This document shows, piece by piece, positions 41,672 to 54,539 of a stretch of DNA of 64,000 nucleotides. The notes below the pieces were generated by a model. The model was not told where the DNA came from, did not search any database, and was given only the letters and a program-made list of their open reading frames with translations. A program made the position numbers and the translations under genes. Numbering within the stretch: position 1 is the stretch's first letter; every line of letters starts with the position of its first letter. The stretch spans positions 3,018,892-3,082,891 of the forward strand of contig LR746265.1 in the NCBI GenBank assembly GCA_902729315.2, in the 5' to 3' direction. This DNA comes from Spirodela intermedia (taxonomy: Eukaryota > Streptophyta > Magnoliopsida > Alismatales > Araceae).

Positions 41672-42267
41672 TGAACTTTCCTCTTTCATATTGTTTTTAT
41701 TCTTGTGTTTTATTCATCGGCAGACGGATTAACCGCAGGAGGAGAGTCACCAGATAGCTACTCGTCGTTCTCGCCTATCGAATCGTTCATCTCTCATCTG
41801 TCTGACGTGTTTCATCTCCCTCCTCGGCAAGCTCTGCGTGTCGTAATTTATGGACTTCCTTCTATATTTCCTTTTCCATTTTCCGGATGGGATTCATTCA
41901 TCGCCTTCCCTATTTCACATTTATCGTTCCCCAATTCTCAAAATCCTTCCCGTCGACTACTATCATCAGGTGCATCTCCGAAATCTGCTTCGGTGTAGGT
42001 CTCACCGCTCTCTCCTCTCGTCTTCTTCATCTGTGACAATTTTCTTCCAACTCGCCCTCATCCCACGCCGTCCGGATCGTAATTCCTCTGATTTCGCAGA
42101 CCGAGGCCGCCGATCGAGAGCCTCGTGTTCATTCTTTGTAGGAGGAGCGGCTTCTCCTTCCCTTCTTTCAATGAACCTGGGTTGAACATGCCGAAGTTCT
42201 CATCTATTTAATAAATCTCCCAAAGTGCACGCCCTGAAGCCGCCCATTATCTTAATAGGTTTAGACG

Positions 42268-42444
42268 ATGGGGACAATCGTTGAGGACGACGGAGACACG
42301 GGTGTTAAGGAGGCATCGGACGCTACGCCCTCCGAAGGCTCGACAGCCTCCGGTTGTTCTCTTCTGCAGTCGCTGGTCTCCTCTTCACTCAGGCTAAGCC
42401 CTCACCGAAAACCCGGCCAAATGCGTCCTCTATCTATCGTCTAA
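42268..42444 (+). CDS. Small open frame, 58 codons, unknown
   Basis: ATG GGG ACA ATC begins a frame with an acidic start (MGTIVEDDGDTGVKEASD) and a serine/leucine-rich middle (SGCSLLQSLVSSSLRLS), ending at TAA. I recognise no family. There is no clear splice donor at the end. It may be chance, an upstream frame of a noncoding transcript, or part of a decayed gene. Confidence 0.15.
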   Translation: MGTIVEDDGDTGVKEASDATPSEGSTASGCSLLQSLVSSSLRLSPHRKPGQMRPLSIV

Positions 42445-42834
42445 GATTCTCGCCCATCTGCTCAGCGCCACGTTGTTTTGTCTTTGATCACGAGAACATA
42501 GGCTAAGCTATCCTCCTCACCCATCCGAATTGCTCAAATCATCTGAGACTGTAAGATATTTGCCGCCTGCATAGCCAACTACACTCGCACTGCTTCTCCT
42601 CAGCTACACACTCTTTTGGCTCAAATCAGCGTCACTAAACCAAGCGACCGCCGGCTGAATGGCCTGCGTATCGTGGTAGATTCTCAGTTTTCATGGATTC
42701 CATCTACGATTCAGCTCAAAATGGGTCGTGTCCTCCGAGACGCGAAGGTAGTTGGAACTCGGTCAGCTTCTATGCATGTTTATGGGTGAGATGTGAGGTA
42801 ATAATCTAGGGGTGGAGGGAGAGATCACTCGATG

Positions 42835-42862
42835 ATTATTATTATTATTATTATTATTATTA
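42835..42862. repeat. (ATT)n microsatellite
   Basis: About nine uninterrupted ATT/TTA units. Confidence 0.95.
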
Positions 42863-43159
42863 CTGTTCTTATTCTAATCATTTATTGTTCCTTCGGATGA
42901 GTGGGGTTTGCTTAACTCTTGCCTATTGTTACGGGAGGTGCAGCGGGAGAGGCGTGGACGGAGGTTCGAGACGGGGAAAGAAACACGAGAGGCGTAGAAT
43001 ATGGAGAGGGAACAGATCTGAGCGCCGGCGGGGGACAGGAAACCCCTACTAAATTAGTCCACCCTTGTTCCTGCTGGCTGTACCGCGGTGGATAATTTGC
43101 CTCCCCACCCCCCGGCGGCCCCCACGGGCTGAGTTACATTACCGCAGGAGAAAAGAGGA

Positions 43160-43290
43160 GCGCATCTTCATCTCTGATGGAGAGGATGTTACGGTGGGGG
43201 GTTAAAAATCGCATCTTTATCGACTGGAGAGGGTGTTAATGTTACGATAGAAGGAAATAATCGCATCTTTATCCTCCGGATGAGTCTTAG
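43160..43290. repeat. Imperfect short tandem repeat
   Basis: The module (AA)TCGCATCTTTATC, then a GGAGAGGrTGTTA-like stretch, occurs about three times with variations (CGCATCTTCATC near 43,161, CGCATCTTTATC near 43,210 and 43,263), spaced roughly 50 bases. Confidence 0.6.
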
Positions 43291-43469
43291 TACCTGGAAA
43301 AATCGAATGCTTGCCCTCCGGAGAAGGTCGAGGAGCATGTTTTCACATACCTCCGTCGGGGTCTTCGTAGTAAAAATAAAAAAGAAATAAAAAAGGGAAG
43401 AGAAAGAGAGAGCAGCTGGGAGCGTGTTCGGGGTCTTCAAGCGCAACAGCTGGTGAGAGTCTGAGAGTA

Positions 43470-43470
<1 letters not shown>

Positions 43471-43518
<48 letters not shown>
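43471..43518. repeat. (GA)n microsatellite
   Basis: About 24 GA units with one interruption. Confidence 0.95.
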
Positions 43519-43520
<2 letters not shown>

Positions 43521-44088
43521 CAACCAGCATGTGAACGTTTGCTAGCGAGGGCGTTTCGTGCTGAGGTCGGATTGAATGCGACCTTCAATTCTTTTGGGCT
43601 TTGGCGGGGAACTATAGACGAACAGCACCATGAGAGGGCCACGAGCGTGGTCCAGCTCGACGGGGCCTTGCCAGGCTTTGTCCCCTAACCCTAACGAGCC
43701 CTGGAAGAACCTGCAAAAAAATGCGAGGCTGGCCTGTCATGCCCTGGCCCAGGCCAGGAGAAGCTTGTCCTCGTGAGAACGATTCTCCCTTCTCAATTAT
43801 CAAACCTTTTTCCGGAGGGGGGAAGCGTGGAGATGGGGCGACTCTCCTAGCTCCGTCCCCCCTGCCCTGCACCTCGTGGAGCTAGACGTATGTTTATATT
43901 TCTTATTTGTAGATCTCCCCCTTATCCCCGCTCAACCGCTTACTCAGATCCAGATCGGGAGGGAAAGAGATCCCCCGTCTTGCTCGCCAGCTTGGAATCC
44001 ACTTCATTGGCGAACGATTTCCGGGCAGCTGCAGTGGTCCAAAGGAAGCAGTAAGATGTTTCTTCCTCTGCGCGCCAACGGGCGTTGC

Positions 44089-44113
44089 GAGAGAGAGAGA
44101 GAGAGAGAGAGAG
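44089..44113. repeat. (GA)n microsatellite
   Basis: About twelve GA units. Confidence 0.95.
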
Positions 44114-45250
44114 TATCGCTGAATTTCTTGCGCTCGGGAAATTTTGAAACCGTTCTACGCAGCCTACGTCCTGGACTAGGGTTTCCGGAGAGGATTACGA
44201 AGAGAGAACGCGTTTTCTCTCTTGCCCTTTAATCTGCTACTACTCATCGTCCTCCTGGAGACACGTGTAGGAGGTGGAGTCGCCCGATCGTCTGATGTAT
44301 CTTCTCGCTCCTCCAGAACCCGAGCAGAAGAGAAGAGAAGAAGGCCCGCCGGGGGGAGCTCTGTCGATTATTCTCGCTGACGAGCAAAGCGCTCAGCTTT
44401 TCCCGCCTCTGATGGCCTGCGGCGGCACCGCCGGATGCGGGTAGGTAGGTTTATACGCAGATAGATAGGAGGAGAAAGCGGAACATGACCCAACCAGGAG
44501 AAAGCCTGCCGTACGGACCGGCTCCTCCCCCCCTCGGCAAACCTGCTACCGGGGAGGAATGCTTGTCGCCGTGGTGCCTCCTCTTCTGGTTGCATTGCGT
44601 AGCGAGGGCCGAGTCGTCCCGTCCATTTTGTACGGGAAAAGCTGAACCTGGGCGGTGGCCGGGGTGACGGAACTTGACGGATGACGCTGTAGGGTTGGTT
44701 TACTTCCTTCCTACAGCTCCGTGGAGACTTCCGCTGTCCTTCCGCTGTTCTGCGGAGCAGTTGGCCAGCACAGGTCAAATCCCTCTGATCGATTCCACAG
44801 CACCACATCTACATGGATGTACATATATTGTCGTCCTCAAAAAATTAGGGTTCTGGGCACCACGTCGTCCGGCTGGTAATCTTCCTTCTACAGGTCTCCA
44901 GCTGAATCCAGTACAATCCCCGAAAAATTGTGTTCCATGTTTGAGCCCCATAGGAAGCGCGCAGAGAGCAGGAGGGAGGTAGGTGGACCACCTCATAAAT
45001 GATCGAGAGACGAGCACGTGATCATAGAAAGACCCTCAGTCATACGTTCACACGGGGCCCTGACTACGTCTTCTCCATCGGCTTTGACTTTGAGAATCTG
45101 ACGTAGCAAATTTACTTGAAAAACTAACATTAATAATCCCTGAAAAATATCCCCAGATAGCTCCGATTTCTGTGGCATTATATTTTCCGTTTTTAGAAAA
45201 GAAATCGAACCGACCTGAAGCATTCTCGGGAAGGGGGGAGTTGACTCTTC

Positions 45251-46846
45251 TCACAATAGCTTGGAGTTGGTCGTCTCATGGAGCTTCCCGGGATACGAAG
45301 AGACTAGAAGCAATCTGTAAGCCCAATGGGGGCAACCGAAGAACCGCAGAATATTCTGACAGCCCTTATCTTCGAACCCGCCGCCATCCTGGGAGCTCAA
45401 GTGGATCAAGTACGTCTGCCCCTCGTAGATATATCTGAGCTGCTGCCACAAGAGCACGCTGATGCCGATCAGGATCGACAGGCTGGAGATCCCTAGATAC
45501 AGCAGGAGGAGCCCTCTTGGAGATAACATCAGCGCGGCGTCGGCCATGTCGATGAGAGCTCGTTTGAAGATGCCCGTTGAACCCGAGCTGTAGAAGGAAA
45601 CTGAGGAAGCGAGGCGCCCCGGTACCAGCGGCGGCCACATGCGGTGCCAAGCGAACGCCGCCATCGCCACAATGTATGTGCAGCTGACGACAGCGGAGAT
45701 CAGAAACGAAACGAAGTACCGATGGTTTCCCGCTCCCACGCAGTTGCTAATCTGCCAGAAAGAATCACCGGTTAGACCCTTCGCTTAGGAAAGAACAGCA
45801 ATCCGCATCGACCGATGTTTTATTAGAAGAAATCACGGTGGGTGAAGATGCACGGGAAGTTGAGGGACTAAGTCTCAGGGATGTCTTTCCTTTCTCCCCA
45901 AGTTAGTGTGATCTGTTCGAGATCATGAGGGTTCCGGAACAGGAGAACACCCCGATTGGATCGTGCAGGGCCACGCATCGACCTTCCTTCAACAATGAGA
46001 ACCAATACATGAACGAGGGGTTTTCTCCACCTTGAACCATCACTCCGTGAACTCCTTCAGAACAAATCCAGGCAGAGGCTTGTAGATACACCAAAGTAGC
46101 ATCACCGCTCCGCTATAGACTGCATAAGATGATCCTCTAGAGGACAACAGAGATCGACGAAATAGAGCTCAAACGTATCTGGGTAGGCATGCGAGAAAAT
46201 AGAAAGATTCTCTCAATTATTCACGACCTTTTTACCCTTTAATGCATTTTTTAAAAGGAATTTCTGCCCAGAGTCGCAATCTGCCGACTCCAGAAACAGA
46301 GGGTAGCGAAATAAAGAGAATAAGGACAATATGGTCGACAAAATTTAGCAAAAACTTATTTTCAAGAATGAAAAAAAATATTTGCAGGTTCAAATCCCCA
46401 ATGACTCGATCTTCCTTGTTCTAGTAGAAGCCTCCATTCTCGTTGATTGGCCATTCTTGGAAAGAGGCTAACCTACTATTTTCTTCATGTTTCCTGATCG
46501 ACCAAATATCCTTCTTAGAATACGAATAGGTATTTTAGTTTACAGTCTTCTACTTTTGTCTACAACCAATTTCGTCTGAAGTGTCCGTCTAAATCCCTTC
46601 CGGTGACAAGACCGTTGATCTTCCTCGTACAACAAAACCCAGTACAAGAAAGATGGGAAGAGCATTCCCAATCACACTGGCAGATCAGGCGGGCTTCACC
46701 ACTTAGACTCTTGATGAGAATGCTCCGAGATAGAGGATTCTTCTGACAGATTAAATGGGCAAAATTCTATCCCTATACTCGATTTTCTTTTTTCTGGCTT
46801 TTTTCTCCATTTTAACTATGGCTGCCATTCTCTTTAGATCACATCT

Positions 46847-46889
<43 letters not shown>

Positions 46890-49318
46890 GTCCCTTTCCT
46901 CCTTCACATTTCATCGTTTGGCTTCATCTTGGCTGATCGTCCTTCTGTTATACGCCCTGCTCCTTTGAGAAACCCTACCTTCTGCCAGACACCATCAGCT
47001 AGGAAGTTAGGCATTTCTATTTATTGAGAGAAAGAAGCTCTCAGTCAGCATGGGACGCACACTGCAATGCAAACAACATCCACTTTTCCTGAGAGGATGA
47101 ACTGTCCTGTCAGCAAAGAAGAAATCAATATTCGGACTCTTTTCAAGGTAAATTTGTCAATTGTGCAGAAATCTGCTGATATTCTCCCCAGAAAGATTTT
47201 CCGAAATGCACATTATATTGCCTCTAATGCATAAATAAAAGTCCCTGGAAGTCCAGTCTATTAACTAAAGAAAAAAAATTCTAAGCGCACAACAGAAATC
47301 AAGTTTTCAAACTGAAAGGAGAAAGCTCAGAGATCAGGTGTTTAATCACAGAAGAACTTACGAATGGGCAATGGTGATCCATATCCAAGACGCATATTCT
47401 GCAAGAACGACAGTGATGCGCCCTCGGTGGCTTTGGCCTCGCACAATATGTGCAGAAGGTATAGTCTTCAAGGCTCCCTTTACTCACAGCAGCATAGTCA
47501 CCCCATACTACACTAAGCGGGGTGCCAGGCGAACAAGATGAAGCCAGAAAGAAGGTGAACATGGTGCTGATGGATAATATGCCGGCTATTGAGCAATGAA
47601 ACACCCCACAGAGATAGCTGATGGAAAAAATAATCGGGTAAATAGCCCACAAACCTCCACCTGTAATTATCAGCAAAAGAAAACCCATTGTGAGGAAATG
47701 TAGCATCTCAGTGCCAGGGTAATTCATAAACACCATAAACACAGATTCAAAATGATGAGCTCGCTCCAGTGTTCTTGCAAGGCCACATGATCATACAGAA
47801 GACAAAAAGCTTAGTTTCCTTTCAACTCACCAACTACAAAGAACATGAAGAGGAAAACAATGGAGATGAACAGCCGATCACGTACACGCCTCCACCGAGA
47901 GAAGCATGTGCTATCGGGTTTCCTCCTTTTGTAGTTATGGTTTGTTATTGCTCCACACCATCCGCATTTGAAAATAGGAGAATATGATGAAAGAAGGAGG
48001 CGCAAACCACAGCCCCAGCAAACTGTTTCATGACTCTCTGGAGTGCACACAACAAAGCTCTCTTCCTGTGCCAGTGAAAATTGAAAGATTGTGGGTCAGT
48101 TTCGACTGTACTAAATTCAATCTATTTGCAACTATTAAGCAAAAACATCGAAAAAGGCTTGCACATTATTTCTTTTGAAGATGCGCTTCTAGTCCCAAAT
48201 ATAGATTTCCACACACAAATGTTAAGTTATCTGATGTCATCTAAGATACCATTGGTACCCAAAAAACATGACATTCAAACGGTAGAAAAATCAGAAAATT
48301 TGTGGGTTTCTTGTTTGAAAACGGGCAAGCTTCTTGTTTGATCTTTTTTAATAAATCAGTGCACGCTAACATTGGATCAAGATGTGGATTCACAGAAAAT
48401 ATCCAATGCGAGGTACGTTAAAATGATCTAAAATTAAAAAGAACAAGTAAAGCTGGGAGGTATAAATAAAATAGGTCTAGTCCACTCTTTGCCAACTGGT
48501 TCCGAGATGTAACGGCACGATTTGGACCTCAAATCAGAGCCGATGATTGCTCTTGGCTGCACGCAACCCCATTCGTCCACATGACAAAGCCACCATATCG
48601 GGAGAAGGGACATATTAGAAGGGATAAAGAAAACTGTGTCTATAGAGAAGAGACAGCACCACTGATCATCGACTAATTTCGATTGGATGATCCAATACAT
48701 TCGCAAAATCAGGTAACATAAACGACATGATGCCATTTTGATACTCCAATAGGAGAAGGTTTACTTTTTCACCGCGGTTCCGGGCTATCAATCAGAACAT
48801 GACGATAACCTTTTATTTTGTGAAGAACTAGTTTAATAGGAAGTTGATGCCATATTACTATGACGAAAAAGGATTTTCGGACATCCAGAAATTCCTGCTT
48901 TTCTGGATGAATAATATAATTCCATAGATAAATTCACACGGTCTGGCGAAGAACATAAATCTCTCCGTTTTCTGTGCTTCAACGACTCCGTGACCATATA
49001 AACAGGAAGTTTTGAGAGTCCGATTTCATCGAAGGAAGGAGAACTAGTTTAGTCAACGGAATACCAGAGAACCAGCAAAGGCGAAGCAATCCCTCTTATC
49101 ATGAACTAGACCGAACGTGATGATTATTTATATCAGAGACCACCTCACCCGCGGAACCAGTTGATTTCCAAAATTAGATCATTTCCGGAATCGAAAATGA
49201 AAACAGAATCACAACCGCCCCCTCCCCTCCCCCCCTCTCCCCAACCTGACCACAACGGCAGCAAGTGAGGGCGGGTAATCGATGCCGTCGTCCATACCTT
49301 GATCACCTCATCGCCCAT
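45251..49318 (-). CDS. PAT: DHHC-type protein S-acyltransferase (palmitoyltransferase)
   Basis: Four exons: 49,318-49,298 (only seven codons, MGDEVIK), 48,065-47,831, 47,660-47,362 and 45,751-45,251. All are GT-AG and in phase, giving 351 residues. Exon 2 encodes a cysteine-rich leader (CTPESHETVCWGCGLRLLL, CGWCGAITNHN) and the first membrane helix. Exon 3 holds two more helices and the DHHC cysteine-rich domain (FCTYCARPKPPRAHHCRSC, CVLDMDHHCPF). Exon 4 continues with NCVGAGNHRYFVSFL and a fourth helix. The catalytic cysteine is in DHHC; the enzyme attaches palmitate to cysteines of membrane proteins through an acyl-enzyme intermediate. Four helices and length fit plant PATs. One oddity is ISNCVG where family members usually have IGNCVG. 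The first exon was placed by its donor and by the reading frame it completes. Confidence 0.93.
46848..46886. repeat. (CT)n microsatellite in the acyltransferase intron 3
   Basis: About 19 CT units in an intron of the DHHC gene. Confidence 0.95.
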
Positions 49319-49753
49319 CTTGTCCGGCGCCTGAACAGATTTCTGAAATCAAAGAGAGAACACGGACTATAACAAGCCCTAGATTCAGCTCGCCCAATCG
49401 TCGCAAAATGATCTCGGCATTCCCACAAGCACCCGAGGAGGAAGCAGATGATGAGAACGATGATCCTCAGCCCCGGGTATAACCTAGCAATCGCTGAGGA
49501 TCCTTCACAGATCGCGGAATCAATAAACGGCGTAGGAATGCTCGAAGCAGATGGGTGGTTGTTTGTGGAAGCCGAAAGGGGGGAGGACGGTACCCCGCTC
49601 TCCCCGTTTTCCTCTCATCGCAGAACTGATGTCTTAGTCAAAAGCCGTGTGGTTTCCATCCTTTTCAGACATCAGAAAACCCCAAAACGTCGCCCGGCTC
49701 GAACCGGACTGTCCAAGAACAGTCACTGGTCCAGTCCCCCCCTCCCCCAACCA

Positions 49754-49817
<64 letters not shown>

Positions 49818-50295
49818 ATCTATCTAAACAGCCGTCGGGAGAGGGCAACGGAGTTGTTTCAACTGATATTCGTTGAGGAAAACTTCACCAATCGAATGAA
49901 AACGAAAGTCAGCAATCTATCGGAATACATTACTCGGGACAGCTGGGTAGCTGAAATGGGCACAGCGGTGGGCCATTCCAAGCAAAAGAACCAGAGGGGA
50001 GAAGGACGGCAAGCGACGGAGGGGAGAAGGAACAGGAGAGCCCAGCAAGCCCCTGCTGATGACACGCGAAGCAGACCCACGATGGCTTTCTTAGCACGGA
50101 AGGGAGAGAAACAGGGTTCCATCAAAAGCACATACACAGAAGCGGAAACACGGACACAGGGAGAGAGAGTCAGAGTCAAGCAACAGGCGCAATAAAGTCC
50201 AGAGACCAGAGGACGACGATGGAAGCGCGACAAAGGGGAGTCAGGAATTGAGAGTTGAAAAGGTCCACCGAGTTCTTCGTCTCGCTAGGCCAGGT
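49319..50295. other. Intergenic: acyltransferase upstream region and DWF1 3' flank
   Basis: The left part should hold the acyltransferase 5' UTR and promoter, and the right part the DWF1 3' UTR. An imperfect (CT)n tract lies at 49,754-49,827. Open frames here are largely low-complexity translations of that tract. I see no gene. Confidence 0.5.
49754..49827. repeat. Long imperfect (CT)n microsatellite
   Basis: More than 30 CT units with CTTT and TATC interruptions, upstream of the acyltransferase gene. Confidence 0.95.
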
Positions 50296-52058
50296 TCAGG
50301 CATCCTCGGCATACGCGGCTTCGGCGATGGCCTGCTCGGCCTCCTGCACCTCCTTCTCGGTCTTCCTCCCCTTCTTGGACTTGTAGTAGACGCTCATGAA
50401 GGTGCCGATGGCGTTGTACTTCCTCCGGCAGTGTTCGTAATGGCCGGCGTCGAACATCCGCCAGAAGTTCTTCTCGCTGAGCTCGGAGACCGCGTACTGC
50501 GGCTGGAAACCGTGGTTCTGGATTAGCCACTCCTCCAAGCGGCGCACGGCCTCCGCTCCGTCGAACTCCTCGCCCCTCAGCACGGGCCCCGGCGCGTAGT
50601 AGACGCCGATGTCCGTGAACATCTGCGCGAAGTTCGTGTCCCCCTGCCGGTCGTGCAGCTCGAAGCCCGGCTCCGGGTAGATCATCGTCTTCACGGGTAG
50701 CTTGAACAGGCGATGAGGGCACAGCCAGATGGGGTAAACCTGCGCAATCCCACGACTGAAAGTCAATGGACGAACCAGAGGAGAGAGAATCAGCCGGAGG
50801 AGGATGAGGGCGTTCCCACCTCCATCTCCTCGTGCACCCACTCCAGCGCATCGCCCACTTTGTGGAGGGGAACCAGCAGATCTTGGATCACATGCATGGC
50901 GTGGTAGTAGTTCCTGATGGCTTCGCCCTGAGTGGCCTTGAGAAAGGAGACCTTGGGGGGCATCAGCCAGCCCAGGGTCCACCTGAACCACCATTGATCA
51001 CCGAAGGGGAGGATCAGCTTGCCCTCCCAGTACAAGCACCTGGTGTGACGGTGGTAGTACTCCCTGGTGGGGATGTACTCCACGAACTCGCCCTTCTTGA
51101 GCGCCGTCTGAGCATGCTGGTAAAACCATGGCTTGAACCACCACCCCACCGAGTTGATCACGTTCCCTTTCCTCTTCGCCTCCTCCTTGGAGGCGTACGT
51201 GCCAGTCATCATCACGCCTTCATTCGGGTTGTAGATCATCCCCTCCACGAAGTCGGGAACTTTGCCGGGGTCCTTGTCTCTAGGCGCAAACGAGTCTGCA
51301 TACGCCTGTGCGAGGTCCTGCAAGCTCCCACGCACTGGCGTGTAGGTCAGCCGCATGTACTCCTTGACGGGTATGAGCTTGATCTCAGCTGAGACGAGGA
51401 AGCCGAGAGTTCCCTGGGACCATGGGATGCCGTAGAAGAGGTCGGAGTACTCGTTGTCCTTGGTGGCTCTCACCACGCGGCCATCGGCGAGGACGACTTC
51501 CAGGGCGACCACCGTGTCGGAGAAAAGGCCGTAAATGTGGGAGCTTCCTTCAATTCCGTACCCGTTGATGAGCCCTCCGACGGTGAGATCGTCAAGCTCC
51601 GCCACCACGGCGAGAGCGAGGTTCATGGGAACTGTGACTCGGGTGATCTGCCCCATGTTGACCAGCGGCTCCACCTTTGCAATCATCCTTTCCTTGTCAA
51701 CGTCGAGGATGTTTCTGAATTCTGACAGATCGACCTCGAAATGCCTGGCTCGTTTGTAGTCAACGTTCCTCATACCGACGGCAATGTAGGGCTTCCTGGC
51801 CGTGCAGACGAGGCCATCCCTTTTAGGGTCCCTTCGCTTCAGCCGATTCACAACCTTCTTGACGTTCTCGTCGTGCTCCTTCTGGCGTTGCTTGAAGGAC
51901 TTCCTCTCAGATTTCAGGTCGCCGAGGTATGTCAGAAAGTACATGGTGGCGGAGATCGGAAGCACGACGAAGATCACAAGTATCCATCGGAACTGGACGA
52001 AGTAGTCGACCCAGACCTTCTTCCTCTTAGGCCTCAGAGGTGTGCGCAGATCCGACAT
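50296..52058 (-). CDS. DWF1: Delta(24)-sterol reductase DWARF1/DIMINUTO
   Basis: Two exons, 52,058-50,820 and 50,739-50,296, joining GAG at a GTGGGA donor to GTTTACCCC after GCGCAG, rebuild EEMEVYPIWLCPH. The product is 560 residues, matching DWF1. It has an N-terminal membrane anchor (about 24-46, FRWILVIFVVLPISATMYFL), an FAD-binding (PCMH) domain with AVVAELDDLTVGGLINGYGIEGSSH and GTLGFLVSAEIKL, and the conserved C-terminal region EEFDGAEAVRRLEEWL, NHGFQPQYAVSEL, GTFMSVYYKSKKGRKTEKEV. In plants the enzyme converts 24-methylenecholesterol to campesterol, feeding brassinosteroid synthesis and membrane sterols at the ER. A CAG acceptor just before the start (52,074-52,072) suggests a 5'-UTR intron reaching a GTGAGC donor at 54,539-54,534. 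Confidence 0.97.
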
Positions 52059-52071
52059 CTTCTGGACCCTA

Positions 52072-54539
52072 CTGCCGCAACAAAGAGATAAGAAACATGG
52101 TTGTCAGCCCGTCGATAGCGGATGTTGCAATTCATTTCATGAACTCCAGAAAAACACTCCCACGCTTGCAAGGGCGAAAAATAACAAGACAGAAATGGAC
52201 CGAATGGACCTTCGAAAACATATACTGAACGAGTCAAGGAGAACGAGATTAGATTAGTCCGAAGTAAGAAACATGTTGATGTGCTTGGGTTAGCAAGCTA
52301 AAGAAAACGTTTATAACTTTGCAGTTTGTCACCTTGACTGTAAAGTTCAAACACTGAATGACCATGGAGAACAAAATGGGTTTGATTGTCGAGCGTCTGC
52401 ATGGTGCAATGAGCAGCCACACGTTTCATATGGGCATTGAAACAGATTATGAATTAATCCATAGGGAAGCGCAGAAGTGGCTGATTGCGTTCAGATTCAT
52501 GCATAAAAAGCAATTACGGCCATTCCATTTCCAAAAGGATGCTGATAGATTCTCAGACCATAATTGAGATAGATTCTCATAAAACAGGAACAGTAACACA
52601 GAATGGGAACCACTGAGCTCTACAAAGAACAGAAAAAAATAAAATGAGGGCCATAGGATTAGTAGTAAGGGGGCATCAAATGATGAAGATGAAAAACACA
52701 TGTTACCAACACGAGACAACTAGAAAAAAAATAAAGATGAGATATTGGCGAATTTTGTTGGTTGTGTACGCCTCGAGAAAAAGATAAAGGAAGAAACTTA
52801 CGATTCCCAACCAAAAAAAAAGAGAAGAAAAGTGAGCAGAGATGACCAAGATGAGATGAATTTATGTTTCAAAAACCAGAACTATTGTAAGATTCGTGAT
52901 GCACATCTGGTACAAAGCTTCAATTAAAAAGAATAGAGTACTAGATTAACCTCAAAAAATGCCTCACTGACACATCAGTAATTTCAACAGGAAATGGCAA
53001 AGCACATTTATAAAATAAGGAGACCCGAAATCATTCAACGAAAAACAATGAAAGTCAAACAGAAAGACCTTATTCAACGAGTAACACAAAAACCAGCCCT
53101 TTTGTGAGTTCCCGAAGCTTGGCTATGGGAGACTCAGACTAAGCGATATGACTTCCTCAGAGAGAAGTCAATTCACCGAAGGAAATAAAAAGGCCCGTCA
53201 GCAGTTATTGAACTGAACAGGGTGGGTGTAGGTGAATTCTGCGACATTTATTTATCATACGCTTTACTCAGAATTGCAATTTCAAGCATAAATAAAAATT
53301 AACGTGAATATAGGACCCTGACCGAAAGCACCTTTCAAGGTTTTCGGAAGGATTTAAAGTAATATAGCATACATCCACACAATTAACGAGACTTCCATCA
53401 TGACAACGGAGGTCAGACGATCTATAATTTTCCCACTAAAAGTGCATCTTTCAAAACCAGATATAAATCATTCGTACATACAAAAGAATTGTGCAAAAAA
53501 TGGCCACGGTACGGCCATCAAAGAAATCGAACTTCTTGCAGCGAAAATCCCAGGAACAGAGCAGCCAAAATGTCGACGCTACAGAGAAGAACAATGACGC
53601 AGAGAGAAACCCTGAGTGGCTTGATAGCGACGTTCACGATCGATGCAAGAGAATTGCATGTGGTGGTCAAGATAGGGCAGAGACAACTCATACGACCACA
53701 TCCTTAAGAACCGTCAACCTATTAACATTAAACCCCCAAGGAAGACATCTCCGACCTCTACTCCCCAAGGAAGTAATCATTCTACATGCGCGAGATCACG
53801 AGAGCACACATGAGATGGCAAGAGGCACGAAAAATGAGACAAATTCCTAGGGCAAAGAGCAACTACAAACGGACCCAAGGAAAAATGAACTGCGGCCAAA
53901 TGCAGATCAACGACATATATTGCAGAAGGAAGAAAGTCGATGTACAACAGAGAAAAATCCTCGCATCTTCGCCTAGGAAAGAGGGGACTTCGGCGTTCAC
54001 CTCGAGCGAAACGAAGGTACTGAACCTGGTCAGATGACTGCCAGAAGCACCTCCGCCACACCCCGAGAGGCGAACAGAACTAGAAAGGCGAAGCGGAGAA
54101 GCTCAGCGACAACAAGAGTATGTGGGATAAGTAAGCAACCAAGTGAACGAGAGAAATATCAGCGAAACGAGAAGTAGCGAATCGAGGACAGATCGGAGAT
54201 GACAGACTCGTCCAAAAACTACACGTGACTGCCCTCATTAACTATACACACCAGGTCAGAATCTCCACCAGAGTCTGTCGACAAGATTGGAGAAATGGGG
54301 TAACACATGAAACGGGTCAAGGTAGAAAACGATTTCTCGGGCATTTCAAATCGCCATTGGATAGGTCGGAAGCTGGAAAAAAACTTCACCCCCCGATCCA
54401 CGGCACCAAAATATTACCCAAAACCTCGAAATCGCCCAGGCGAAAGGCGAAGAGGGAATGCGGCGAGAGATCAGGAGAGATAAACAGAGGCAAGGGTAGA
54501 GGGAAACGGCAGCGGTGGAGGCGGCGCGCCTCTGCTCAC
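52072..54539 (-). other. Probable 5'-UTR intron of DWF1
   Basis: A GCGGCAG acceptor lies 13 bases before the DWF1 start, and an AAG/GTGAGC donor lies at 54,540/54,539 in GC-rich sequence. The 2.5 kb between is AT-rich and has no recognisable gene. The intron is inferred from splice signals and composition; transcript data would decide. Confidence 0.5.

Larger units (their letters stand above)
39458..45250. other. Long stretch without a recognisable gene, but with promoter-like motifs
   Basis: About 5.8 kb. At 39,770-40,240 there are several GGGCCC/GGCCCA motifs and one telo-box-like AAACCCTAA (about 40,151), typical of plant housekeeping promoters. Next comes CT-rich sequence like a 5' UTR (40,490-40,640). 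After that only short open frames occur, none with a family signature. One 58-codon acidic frame (42,268-42,444) is listed separately. Several microsatellites and short repeats are present. The YSL 3' UTR lies at the left end and the acyltransferase 3' UTR at the right end. A noncoding transcript or a decayed gene would fit. Confidence 0.5.

Noticed and set aside
43189-43530. 113-codon minus-strand frame
   Set aside because: Half of it is translation of the (GA)n microsatellite.
46380-46405. tRNA-like T-arm (GGTTCAAATCC)
   Set aside because: No acceptor, D or anticodon arms upstream; it lies in an intron.
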